Of a stretch of DNA of 64,000 bases, positions 30,547 to 38,656 are shown one piece after another. The translations under genes and the position numbers were made by a program. This DNA is from CAWKPF01 sp963851415 (GTDB taxonomy: Bacteria; Acidobacteriota; Thermoanaerobaculia; Multivoradales; Multivoraceae), in NCBI GenBank assembly GCA_963851415.1, contig CAWKPF010000003.1, forward strand, positions 1,488,001-1,552,000, in the 5' to 3' direction. Under the pieces are notes generated by a model. It saw only the letters and a list, made by a program, of their open reading frames with translations. It did not search any database and was not told the DNA's origin. Numbering within the stretch: position 1 is the first letter of the stretch; each line of letters starts with the position of its first letter.

Positions 30547-31823
30547 CTTTCTTCGGCTCCCTTGTCCGTAGCTGAAAGTGGTTCGGCGAGCTCTGGCATG
30601 TTGCTCTCGATGACCTGCGGGTCGGCTGGCGTCGTGGTGGGTCCGTTCAGGGTCCCGGTGAGGAGAAGGAGCAGCAGGGGGAAGCCGTAGAACATCGCGA
30701 CGATATAGACGGCGGCCAGCCCGCGATTGCGAGCTCCCAGATTGCCCATGGTCTGAGCGAGAAAGATGGGAAGCGGTCGCAGCACTGGGATCACATAGAG
30801 CACGATCATTCCGGCGATGTTGAAGAGCAGGTGACTGAGCGCGACGGTGATGGCCGCGGGACTACCCGTGGCGAGGGCAGCGAGAATCGCGGTTATCGTG
30901 GTGCCGAGATTGGCGCCGATGGTGAACGGGAACAGTTGTTGCAGTGTCACCACTCCCGCTCCCACCAGCGGAATGATCGTCGACGTGGTGATCGAGCTGC
31001 TCTGGACCATCATGGTGATGGCAGCTCCGGCCAGGATCGCGATCGGGGCCGAGCGGAAGAGCGTGCGGTGCAAGACCTGTTCGGCCCGGCCGGAGAGAAT
31101 GGAGCGCAGCAAAGCGACCAGAAATCGGAGGGCAAAGAAGAGCAGGGTCACGCCGACCAGGAGCGTCAACGGTCCGCTCTTCCCGAGAAGCTCGGACGCC
31201 GCCTCGGCGGCCGGCCGCACGATCGCTCGGAGGGGGTCGAACATCCTGGTGCCGCCGACACCCTCCAGCACACCCTCGAGGGCCTCAGCCCCCCGTGCGA
31301 GCGGATGGAAGAGAATCTCGATCGGCAGCAGGATCAGGACCGCCAGCCAGTTGAAGAAATCGTGCAGAGTGGCACCGGCGAAGGCACGGCGAAACTCCTC
31401 GGGCCGGGTGACGTGGCCCAGCGACACGAGGGTATTCGTGACGCTGGTGCCGATGTTGGCGCCCATGATCATGGGTACGGCTCCCTCGATCGACAGCGCG
31501 CCTGCCGCCACCAGCCCGACGATCATGGAAGTCGTGGTAGAGGAGCTTTGGACCAGCGAGGTGGCGAAGATGCCCACGAAGAGGCCGACGAAGGGATTGG
31601 CCGTTCGTGTGACGAGCTGTTCGGCGAAGCCCTTGCCGAAGAGCTTGAACGAAAGCCCCATCATGTCGAGCCCCAGCAGGAAGATGTAGAGCAGTCCCAC
31701 GAGCATGGCGGCGCGCACGAGCACGGCTTCCCAGTCGAGTCCTCCGCCTTCTGCCCTCTGGGGGCCGGGCGGCTCGGTCGGGTCGCTCAGAGGACGGGAC
31801 GGAGCCGAGCTGATCGGAGACAT
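30543..31823 (-). CDS. Na+/phosphate cotransporter (NptA/YjbB family)
   Basis: A 426-residue inner-membrane protein with two inverted repeats, each bearing the hallmark QSSS signature: SLVQSSSTTTSMIVGL in the first half and MMVQSSSITTSTIIPL in the second. Each is followed by an ANxGT segment (MGANIGTSVTN, IGANLGTTITA). These are PF02690-type carriers that move phosphate with Na+. Start is the ATG at 31823 with AGGAA upstream. A low-complexity Pro-rich N-terminus and a C-terminal Thr/Pro tail flank the carrier. Most bacterial members have a C-terminal PhoU domain; here PhoU is the separate next gene. The 135-base gap to the regulator gene upstream contains a GCCCC/GGGGC hairpin (31870-31887) and a 12-base palindrome (31890-31901) with no T-run. 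Confidence 0.9.
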   Translation of the reverse strand: MSPISSAPSRPLSDPTEPPGPQRAEGGGLDWEAVLVRAAMLVGLLYIFLLGLDMMGLSFKLFGKGFAEQLVTRTANPFVGLFVGIFATSLVQSSSTTTSMIVGLVAAGALSIEGAVPMIMGANIGTSVTNTLVSLGHVTRPEEFRRAFAGATLHDFFNWLAVLILLPIEILFHPLARGAEALEGVLEGVGGTRMFDPLRAIVRPAAEAASELLGKSGPLTLLVGVTLLFFALRFLVALLRSILSGRAEQVLHRTLFRSAPIAILAGAAITMMVQSSSITTSTIIPLVGAGVVTLQQLFPFTIGANLGTTITAILAALATGSPAAITVALSHLLFNIAGMIVLYVIPVLRPLPIFLAQTMGNLGARNRGLAAVYIVAMFYGFPLLLLLLTGTLNGPTTTPADPQVIESNMPELAEPLSATDKGAEER

Positions 31824-31958
31824 CGAGTTTCCTGGCAAGACAGGCTTGCGGGTCGGGGAGCGATGGAGAGCCCCTCGCTTCCGGGGCGTGGCTGCGCAGC
31901 CAATCTACCATTCGCCGTGCGGTTTGTGGCTCCGCGACGGCGAGGGACCCTCGCAGGC

Positions 31959-32654
31959 TCAGCCTGGCGGAGGCTGGAAGCGGTAGCCGACGCCGCGCAC
32001 CGTCTCGATCAAACTGCGGTGGCGGCCGAGCTTCTTGCGGACGGACCGTACGTGCACATCGATGTTGCGATCGATGACGACGGCTCGGTCTCCGATCACC
32101 TTGTCGATGAGCTGCTCGCGAGTGAAGACACGCTCGGGGTGAGAGGCGAGATGGTGGAGTAGCCGAAACTCGGTCGCGGTGAACCGCGTGTCCTCACCGT
32201 CGATCGAAACCCGGTGCTTGACCGGCTCGATGTGCAGTCCGTCGAATTCGAGGCTCGTGCCGCCCCTCGTCGAGCGGACGGATTCCGAGCGGCGAAGGAC
32301 GGCCTCTACGCGAGCGAGTACCTCACGTGGACTGAAGGGCTTGGTGATGTAGTCGTCCGCTCCGAGTCCGAGACCCAGGACAATATCGCTCTCCTCGCCC
32401 TTGGCGGTGAGCATGATGATCGGGATGTCCCGTGTGGTGGCTTGGATCTTGAGCCGCCGGCAGACCTCGAGCCCGTCGAGACCCGGAAGCAGGAGGTCCA
32501 GGAGGACGAGCTCGGGCAGAATGGCCCGCACCGTATTGAGCCCTTCGAGCCCGTCGGAAGCCACGGTCACCTCGTACCCCGCGCCTTTGAGGTTGTAGCT
32601 CAGGACCTCCTGGATGTCGGATTCGTCTTCGATGACGACGATCTTGCTGGCCAC
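31959..32654 (-). CDS. PhoB-like two-component response regulator
   Basis: A 231-residue OmpR/PhoB-family regulator. The receiver domain has the acidic pocket VIEDESD, phospho-acceptor Asp53 in LVLLDLLLPGLDG, Thr in MLTAKGEESD and Lys in YITKPFSPREV. The C-terminal winged helix (RFTATEFRLLHHLASHPERV to VIDRNIDVHVRSVRKKLG) is complete. It heads the phosphate operon, so PhoB function is likely. No histidine kinase gene is next to it on either side, which is unusual since PhoR normally follows. Confidence 0.9.
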   Translation of the reverse strand: MASKIVVIEDESDIQEVLSYNLKGAGYEVTVASDGLEGLNTVRAILPELVLLDLLLPGLDGLEVCRRLKIQATTRDIPIIMLTAKGEESDIVLGLGLGADDYITKPFSPREVLARVEAVLRRSESVRSTRGGTSLEFDGLHIEPVKHRVSIDGEDTRFTATEFRLLHHLASHPERVFTREQLIDKVIGDRAVVIDRNIDVHVRSVRKKLGRHRSLIETVRGVGYRFQPPPG

Positions 32655-32722
32655 AGGGTTCTCTGGTGAGTGAAGCGCGCGAATCGATGGAAGTGCTCGC
32701 GGCTCAGGCTAGGAGAGCTGGA

Positions 32723-32739
32723 TGAAGATCGCGTGAAGA
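32723..32739 (-). promoter_or_regulatory. Pho-box-like direct repeat upstream of the PhoB-like gene
   Basis: On the minus strand TCTTCA occurs twice with an exact 11-base period (plus-strand TGAAGA at 32723-32728 and 32734-32739), about 70-85 bases before the regulator's ATG. Known PhoB boxes are 11-base direct repeats of a CTGTCAT-like unit; the period fits and the sequence partly fits. This suggests autoregulation but is a by-eye match only. Confidence 0.3.
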
Positions 32740-32791
32740 GTTGTCTGGTGAGATCGCTCGAGAGGGTGTCCTGAACGCTCGGAGAGGCGAC

Positions 32792-33010
32792 CTACGCAGC
32801 TCGGCCGGCCTCCCGTTCCGCCCGTCGTTGCTCCTGCTCCCTCTGCTTCTTCAGAGGGCAGCTCGCGCAGGAGAGCGACTCGCCGTCCGGGCCCAGGACA
32901 TCGGGGCCGCCGCAGGAGCCTCTCAGGCATCGGCCCTGGAGGATCACCCCGATCGACATTCCCACCATCAAGAGAGCGATCAGCGCGATGGTAATGAGCA
33001 CCAGGGTCAT
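32792..33010 (-). CDS. nqrM: Na+-NQR maturation factor NqrM
   Basis: A 72-residue protein with one N-terminal membrane helix (LVLITIALIALLMVGMSIGV) followed by the NqrM signature GRCLRGSCGGP and then CASCPLKK, giving four Cys. NqrM (formerly DUF539) is needed to deliver iron for the Cys-ligated Fe-S centre between NqrD and NqrE. Its start overlaps the apbE stop by 4 bases and it ends the nqr operon, the same position it has in Vibrio-type loci. A 137-base region with the Pho-box-like repeat follows before the PhoB-like gene on the same strand. Confidence 0.88.
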   Translation of the reverse strand: MTLVLITIALIALLMVGMSIGVILQGRCLRGSCGGPDVLGPDGESLSCASCPLKKQREQEQRRAEREAGRAA

Positions 33011-34095
33011 GGTTGGGCCTCCCGAAGGGAAATTGTATCCGCTGGCGACGCAGCGAGACGCGCACGGAAGGCGGGCGTCACGACCTCACGAACCCGATCG
33101 TTTCCATCGTAGACCAGGAAGAGCGCTGCGATCTGGTGCTCGAGGGCGATCTCGTGCCCTTCATCGGGGCCCAGGACGTTCAATGCCGTGGCCCAGGCGT
33201 CGGCGGTGGAGCAGCGCTCCGCGAGCACGCTCACCGAGGCGAGGTCGTGCGCAATGGGACGGCCGGTTCGGGGATCGATGGTGTGAGAAACGCTCCTGCC
33301 CTCGAGCCATCGCCGGTTCCGATAGTCCCCCGAGGTGGCCAACGCGATGTCGCTTGCCTCGATCGTCTTGTAGAGCTGGCGAGCTGCACCCGCGACAGGG
33401 CGCTCGATCGCAAGGCGCCAGGGGCGGTCTTCCAGATTGTGTCCTCGCGTCACGATCTCACCGCCCACCTCGACCAGGAAGTCGCCGAATCCGCCCTGGT
33501 GCAGCGCTTCGGCGACCCGGTCGACCGCGTAGCCCTTGGCGATGGCCGAGAGATCGAGGTGGAGCGACGGCTGATCCTTGGCCAGTGTGCCCGCGGCTCG
33601 GTCGAGATGGAGCATCGCAGAGCCGGTGTGGGCGCGCAGAGATTCGATCTCGGCGTCGCTCGGAAAGGAATCGCGGGGCCGGGTCGGACCGAAGCCCCAG
33701 AGGTCGACCAGGGGGCCCACGGTGACGTCGAAGGCGCCAGAGGTGGACCTCCAGACCTCCAAGGACTCCTCGACCACGGCAAGTGTGGGGTCCGAAAGCG
33801 GCACGGGATCGCGGCTCGCATGGGCATTGAAGCGGGAGACCTCGGAGTCGGCGAGATAGGTCGACATCAACCGGTTCACCGTCTCGAGCTCCGTCAGGAT
33901 CGACTGCTCGAGAGCCTGGGTTCGCCCGGGCTCCATGGCGCCCTCGGTAATGACCTTGACCGAGTAGGTCGTGCCGAGCGCGCCACCGGTGTAGGCGGTC
34001 TCGTGGCGCCGTTCGGTCTGCGAGCAGGCGCCGACCGCCAGGGGGAGCAGCGCGAAGAGGGCGCTCGTTGCCACGAGAGCCCCACGAGGAAACAT
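33007..34095 (-). CDS. apbE: FAD:protein FMN transferase (ApbE)
   Basis: A 362-residue lipoprotein-like enzyme that attaches FMN covalently to Thr of NqrB and NqrC. The N-terminus (MFPRGALVATSALFALLPLA then VGAC) has a signal with a lipobox-like Cys. The transferase core starts TAYTGGALGTTYSVKV, includes GAFDVTVGPLVDLWGFGP, LDLSAIAKGYAVDRVAE and the FAD/Mg motif SHTIDPRTGRPIAHDLASVSV. I start at the ATG at 34095; the longer frame to 34623 lies across nqrF and is not real. The gene lies 14 bases after nqrF, as expected for its function. Confidence 0.93.
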   Translation of the reverse strand: MFPRGALVATSALFALLPLAVGACSQTERRHETAYTGGALGTTYSVKVITEGAMEPGRTQALEQSILTELETVNRLMSTYLADSEVSRFNAHASRDPVPLSDPTLAVVEESLEVWRSTSGAFDVTVGPLVDLWGFGPTRPRDSFPSDAEIESLRAHTGSAMLHLDRAAGTLAKDQPSLHLDLSAIAKGYAVDRVAEALHQGGFGDFLVEVGGEIVTRGHNLEDRPWRLAIERPVAGAARQLYKTIEASDIALATSGDYRNRRWLEGRSVSHTIDPRTGRPIAHDLASVSVLAERCSTADAWATALNVLGPDEGHEIALEHQIAALFLVYDGNDRVREVVTPAFRARLAASPADTISLREAQP

Positions 34096-34109
34096 GGCCA
34101 GCGTCCTGC

Positions 34110-35333
34110 TCAGCCGAAGTCGTCGAACAGGATGTTGTCGGGCTCGACTCCGAGGTCGTCGAGCATCTTGAAGACGGCCTGATTCATCATGGGAGGTCCG
34201 CAGATGTAGTACTCGCAGTCCTCGGGCGCAGGATGGTCTTTCAGGTAGTTGTCGTGGAGGACCTGATGGATGAAACCGGTGTAACCGGTCCAGTTGTCTT
34301 CCTCCAGGGGCTCGGAGAGCGCCAGGTGCCACTCGAAGTTCTCGTTCTCTTCGGCAATCTTGTCGAAGTGGTCGATGTAGAACGCCTCGCGCAGACTTCG
34401 GGCTCCGTACCAGAACGAGACCTTGCGCTTGGTGTGCAGCCGCTTGAACTGGTCGAAGATGTGAGAGCGCATCGGCGCCATCCCGGCGCCGCCGCCGATG
34501 AAGATCATCTCGTTGTCCGTATCCCTCGCGAAGAACTCGCCGAAGGGGCCCGAGATCGTGACCTTGTCCCCCGGCTTGAGGCCGAAGATGTAGGACGACA
34601 TCTGCCCGGGTGGCAGGTCCCACTGCCGGGGCGGAGGGGTCGCGACGCGCACGTTGAGCATGATGATTCCGTACTCTTCGGGATAGTTTGCCATCGAGTA
34701 GGCGCGGGTGACGGGCTCGTCGACCTTGGACACGAGGTCGAAGATCTTGAACTTGTCCCAGTCCTCTCGGTACTCATCGGGAATGTCCATGTCCGCGTAC
34801 TTCACGATGTGCGGCGGACATTCGATCTGGATGTAGCCGCCGGCCCGGAAGGGAACCTCTTCTCCCTCAGGCAGCTCGAGTATCAACTCCTTGATGAACG
34901 TGGCGACGTTGTCGTTGGAGCGCACCGTGCACTCCCATTTCTTGACGCCGAAGATCTCCGGCTCGATCTCGATCTTCATGTCCTGCTTGACCTTCACCTG
35001 ACAGGAGAGTCGGCAGCCCTCCTTGGCCTCGCCGCGAGAAATGTGTCCCTTCTCGGTGGGGAGCATCGAGCCGCCGCCGTCGAGTACGACGACCTTGCAG
35101 ACTCCGCAGGTGCCTTGCCCTCCGCATGCCGACGGGATGAAGATCTTGTTGTCCGCCAGAGTGTTCAGAAGGGTGCTCCCCGCCGATGCATGGAGCGTGT
35201 TGGCGGGATCGTCATTGATCAGGATGTCGACCTGTCCGCTCGCGACCAGCTTGCTCTTGGCGAACATGAGAACCGTGACCAACGCCAGGATGACGAAGGT
35301 GAACATGGCGACGCCGAGTGTGACCGTACCCAT
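34110..35333 (-). CDS. nqrF: Na+-translocating NADH:quinone reductase subunit F
   Basis: A 407-residue electron entry subunit. An N-terminal membrane helix (VAMFTFVILALVTVLMFAKS) is followed by a [2Fe-2S] ferredoxin domain with CGGQGTCGVCKV and a later Cys (GCRLSC). The FAD domain contains RAYSMANYPEE (R-x-Y-S) and the NADH-binding part contains GGGAGMAPMRSH and the terminal CGPPMMNQAV. All cofactor motifs are intact. Confidence 0.96.
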   Translation of the reverse strand: MGTVTLGVAMFTFVILALVTVLMFAKSKLVASGQVDILINDDPANTLHASAGSTLLNTLADNKIFIPSACGGQGTCGVCKVVVLDGGGSMLPTEKGHISRGEAKEGCRLSCQVKVKQDMKIEIEPEIFGVKKWECTVRSNDNVATFIKELILELPEGEEVPFRAGGYIQIECPPHIVKYADMDIPDEYREDWDKFKIFDLVSKVDEPVTRAYSMANYPEEYGIIMLNVRVATPPPRQWDLPPGQMSSYIFGLKPGDKVTISGPFGEFFARDTDNEMIFIGGGAGMAPMRSHIFDQFKRLHTKRKVSFWYGARSLREAFYIDHFDKIAEENENFEWHLALSEPLEEDNWTGYTGFIHQVLHDNYLKDHPAPEDCEYYICGPPMMNQAVFKMLDDLGVEPDNILFDDFG

Positions 35334-35361
35334 GGTGATCTTGCTCCGTTGCCTATCGGAC

Positions 35362-35979
35362 CTACAGCTGAATTCCGCCGAAGGCCATGAATCCGAATGC
35401 CATCAGGCCCGTGAGAATGAAGGTCATGCCGAGCCCTCGCAACCCCATCGGCACGTTGCTGTATCTCATCTTTTCGCGAATCGAGGCCAAAGCGATGATG
35501 GCGAGCGCCCATCCGATGCCTGCGCCAACTCCGAACACCACGCTTTCGCCCAGGTTGTAGTCCCGCTCCACCATGAACAGCGAGGCGCCGAGAATCGCGC
35601 AGTTGACTGCGATCAGGGGCAGGAAGATGCCGAGCGTGTTGTAGAGAGCAGGGAAGAACTTGTCGAGGGTCATCTCCACGAGCTGAACCATCGCTGCGAT
35701 GGTTCCGATGAAGCAGAGGAAGCCGAGGAACTCCAGGTCGTATCCCGCCATGGAGGGCGAGACCCACGCCAGCGCACCCTCCTTGAGGAGGTAGGTCCGG
35801 ATCAGGAAGTTGACCGGCACGGTGACCGTGAGAACGAAGATCACGGCCATGCCGAGGCCGACTGCGGTCTCCACCTTCTTCGATACGGCGAGGAAGGAAC
35901 ACATTCCCAGGAAGAAGGTCAGCGCCAGGTTCTCGACGAAGATGGCCTTGACCATGAGGCTCAGATAGTGCTCGAGCAT
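35362..35979 (-). CDS. nqrE: Na+-translocating NADH:quinone reductase subunit E
   Basis: A 205-residue membrane subunit with six helices, homologous to NqrD with inverted topology. The Cys-containing motif LTFFLGMCSFLAVSKKVE and the second-half NCAILGASLFMVERDYN, each with a Cys, supply half of the Cys ligands of the membrane-embedded Fe-S centre. It forms the Na+ channel core with NqrB and NqrD. Confidence 0.95.
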   Translation of the reverse strand: MLEHYLSLMVKAIFVENLALTFFLGMCSFLAVSKKVETAVGLGMAVIFVLTVTVPVNFLIRTYLLKEGALAWVSPSMAGYDLEFLGFLCFIGTIAAMVQLVEMTLDKFFPALYNTLGIFLPLIAVNCAILGASLFMVERDYNLGESVVFGVGAGIGWALAIIALASIREKMRYSNVPMGLRGLGMTFILTGLMAFGFMAFGGIQL

Positions 35980-35994
35980 TGTCTCTTCCCCCCT

Positions 35995-36621
35995 TTACCC
36001 GTCCGGCTCGATCTGGTCCGGCTTCCACTCGCGCAGGAGCCAGATCAAACCGCCGATGATGAAGAAGGCTGCCGGCGAGAGCAGCATGAGTCCGTTGGGC
36101 ACGTACCAGCCGCCTTCGTTGACCAGGGGCATGATGCTGATCCCGAAGAGCTTGCCGGAGCCGAGCAGCTCGCGCAGGAAGCCGGTGATGATCAGGATCA
36201 GGCTGTAGCCCAGACCGTTGCCGATACCGTCCATGATGCTCGGCAGCGGCTTGTTCTGCATCGCGAACGCTTCGGCTCGACCCATGATGATGCAGTTCGT
36301 GATGATCAGTCCGACGAACACAGAGAGCTGCTTGCTGGTGTCGTACAGGTAGGCCTTGAGAAACTGGTCGACCACGATCACCAGCGACGCGATCACCGTG
36401 AGCTGAACGACGATGCGGATGCTGCTCGGGATCTGATTGCGGAGCACGCTGATCGTGAAGTTGGAGAGAACGAGCACGAAGAGCACAGCGATGCACATCA
36501 CCACGGTGGTTTCCATCTTGGTGGTGACGGCGAGAGCGCTGCAGATTCCCAGCACCTGCAGGGCGATGGGGTTGTTGTTCAAGAGAGGATCGATCAGAGC
36601 CTCTCGGTTCGCATTTGCCAT
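35995..36621 (-). CDS. nqrD: Na+-translocating NADH:quinone reductase subunit D
   Basis: A 208-residue six-helix membrane protein, paralog of NqrE. ALQVLGICSALAVTTKMET and TNCIIMGRAEAFAMQNKPLP hold the conserved Cys that pair with those of NqrE around the intramembrane iron centre. The start shares one base with the stop of nqrC; 15 bases separate it from nqrE. Confidence 0.95.
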   Translation of the reverse strand: MANANREALIDPLLNNNPIALQVLGICSALAVTTKMETTVVMCIAVLFVLVLSNFTISVLRNQIPSSIRIVVQLTVIASLVIVVDQFLKAYLYDTSKQLSVFVGLIITNCIIMGRAEAFAMQNKPLPSIMDGIGNGLGYSLILIITGFLRELLGSGKLFGISIMPLVNEGGWYVPNGLMLLSPAAFFIIGGLIWLLREWKPDQIEPDG

Positions 36622-37403
36622 CAGTAGCTGGCCTCCCGCTGTGCGAGTTGCTGGAGATAGGGGCCGTAGGCGTCCTCACCCAGCCAGAAATCGAGCATGT
36701 TGGTGACCCCTCGGCTGGTGATGGTGGCGCCGCTCAGGCCGTCCACTTCATAGGGGTCCTCGGCAGGAGGCCCCGCCTGACCCTTGATGACTTCGATCGC
36801 GACCTCGTCGCCGTCGTAGATCTTGCGTCCCGGCCAAAGTGCTTTCCAACGCGGATTGTCGACCTCGCCTCCGAGCCCCGGCGTCTCCTTGTGCTCGTAG
36901 TAGGTGATGCCCGCGATGCTCAGGTCCGAAGGGTCCACGGCGAGAAAGCCGAAGAGTGTGCCCCAGAGACCGAGTCCTTCGATCGGCAGTACGACCGTCT
37001 CGAGGTTCCCGTCGTCTCCGCGGACCTTGAAGACCTGGGCGTAGTGCGGTACGCGCTGGATGGCGGCCCGGTTGGGGGGAGCTGCCTGACTGGTCGCCGG
37101 ATCCCGCGACGCTTTGCGCTGGTCGTAGCCAGTGAGGTCGAAGTCCGGGTCCTCCGTCTTGGTCTCGAGGTCGTAGGCCACCGCGTCGATGTTCTCGAAG
37201 AGGCTCGTGACCTCCTCGGCGGTCACTGCCTGCCCGGGCTCGATCAGCCCCGCAGCCTGCAGCACGTTCTTCTGCTTGTCGAGCGCAGCGTTCACTTTCT
37301 GGGCCGACGCCCAGCTCACCGCTGCCGTCGAGACCACCACGCCGCAAACCACGCAGATGATCGCGGCGAACATCATGATGTAGGGGGGTCTGTCATGTTG
37401 CAT
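36621..37403 (-). CDS. nqrC: Na+-translocating NADH:quinone reductase subunit C
   Basis: A 260-residue subunit with one N-terminal membrane anchor (IMMFAAIICVVCGVVVSTAA) and a periplasmic flavin domain. The covalent FMN site is the Thr in VDGLSGATITSRGV, the ApbE recognition motif. It overlaps nqrB by 11 bases. The apbE gene needed for flavinylation lies in the same operon. Confidence 0.95.
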   Translation of the reverse strand: MQHDRPPYIMMFAAIICVVCGVVVSTAAVSWASAQKVNAALDKQKNVLQAAGLIEPGQAVTAEEVTSLFENIDAVAYDLETKTEDPDFDLTGYDQRKASRDPATSQAAPPNRAAIQRVPHYAQVFKVRGDDGNLETVVLPIEGLGLWGTLFGFLAVDPSDLSIAGITYYEHKETPGLGGEVDNPRWKALWPGRKIYDGDEVAIEVIKGQAGPPAEDPYEVDGLSGATITSRGVTNMLDFWLGEDAYGPYLQQLAQREASY

Positions 37404-38646
37404 ATCGAGCCTGCCTTCTCTTGAAGTTCGCCCGCAGGACGTAGTGATCGATCAGCGGCGAGAAGAGGTTCATGAAGAGGATTCCGAGCATCATCCCCTC
37501 GGGAAAGGCCGGGTTGACGGTTCGGATCAAGATGCAGACGACACCGATCAGGAAGCCGTAGATGAGCCGCCCGGTGTTGGTCTGTGACGCACTGACCGGA
37601 TCGGTGGCCATGAAGACCACGGCAAAGGCCCAGCTTCCGAGCACCATGTGCCACCAGAACGGGACCTCCAACATCCCATTGGTCTCCGAGCCGATCATGT
37701 TGAGGACCAGTGCGACGACGACCGTCCCGACCGTGGCGCTGGCCATGATGCGCCAGGAGCCGATTCCCGTGACGATCAGAATCAAGGCCCCGATCAGGCA
37801 GGCCAGGGCCGAGGTCTCGCCCAGCGAACCCGGCATGAAGCCGAGGAAGGCGGTCCAGAAGTCCAGGCCGGAGGTCGGGTCGTTGACCGCCGCCATCCCG
37901 TCCACCGCGGCCCGAGAGAGCCAGGTCGCACCGGAATATCCGTCGGGGCTGGTCTGCGCGGCGGTCCAGACCGCGTCACCGGAGATCTCGGCCGGGTAGG
38001 CGAAGAACAGGAAGACACGTGCGGTGAGCGCCGGATTGAGGATGTTCATTCCGGTGCCGCCGAAGATCTCCTTGCCGATGAAGGTGCCGAAGGCAATGCC
38101 GATGGCGACCTGCCAGAGGGGAATCGTGGGAGGGAGGGTCAGAGGGAAGAGCATCCCGGTGACCAGAAACCCTTCGTTCACCTCGTGCTTGCGCACCAGC
38201 GCGAAAATCACCTCGATATTGCCGCCGATGGCGAAGGTCATGATCAGGATCGGCAGGTAGTAGAGCGCCCCGTGGAGAAAATTCGCGCCGGCGTGCCAGG
38301 GGTTTGCCCCGGAGCCGGGGATCATCCAGGCGTCCATTCCGAGACCGTTCATCACCGATGTCTGCCAGGTGTCGAGGGGAAGCGCCCCGGCCTGGATGGC
38401 GAGATGGGCCTGGAGCCCCGTGTTGTACATCGCCATCAGAACGCAGGGGGTGAGTGCGATGACAACGGTCACCATCATGCGCTTGAGGTCGATTCCGTCA
38501 CGCACGTGGGAAGCGCGTCGGGTCACCGAGTCGGGCGTGTACAGAATCGTGTCGGCCGCTTCCCAGAGGGGGTAGAGCTTGTGGAGGCGTCCACCCTCTT
38601 CGAAGTTCGTGCCGACGCGGTCGAGGAGGTTTCTCACTGCTTTCAT
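37393..38646 (-). CDS. nqrB: Na+-translocating NADH:quinone reductase subunit B
   Basis: A 417-residue membrane subunit with about ten helices, the main Na+ and quinone-binding subunit. The covalent FMN Thr is in DGYSGATWLSRA; conserved GTGMNILNPALTARVFLFFA and AVVFMATDPVSASQTN are present. Start is the ATG at 38646 (MKAVRNLLDRV); the longer frame to 38883 lies across nqrA and is not real. Confidence 0.95.
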   Translation of the reverse strand: MKAVRNLLDRVGTNFEEGGRLHKLYPLWEAADTILYTPDSVTRRASHVRDGIDLKRMMVTVVIALTPCVLMAMYNTGLQAHLAIQAGALPLDTWQTSVMNGLGMDAWMIPGSGANPWHAGANFLHGALYYLPILIMTFAIGGNIEVIFALVRKHEVNEGFLVTGMLFPLTLPPTIPLWQVAIGIAFGTFIGKEIFGGTGMNILNPALTARVFLFFAYPAEISGDAVWTAAQTSPDGYSGATWLSRAAVDGMAAVNDPTSGLDFWTAFLGFMPGSLGETSALACLIGALILIVTGIGSWRIMASATVGTVVVALVLNMIGSETNGMLEVPFWWHMVLGSWAFAVVFMATDPVSASQTNTGRLIYGFLIGVVCILIRTVNPAFPEGMMLGILFMNLFSPLIDHYVLRANFKRRQARYAT

Positions 38647-38656
38647 TGCCGGAACC

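Noticed and set aside
31870..31901. Hairpin GCCCC/GGGGC and palindrome GGCTGCGCAGCC after the PhoB-like gene
   Set aside because: Could attenuate transcription but there is no U-tract, and the downstream genes seem to belong to the same operon. Not called as a terminator.
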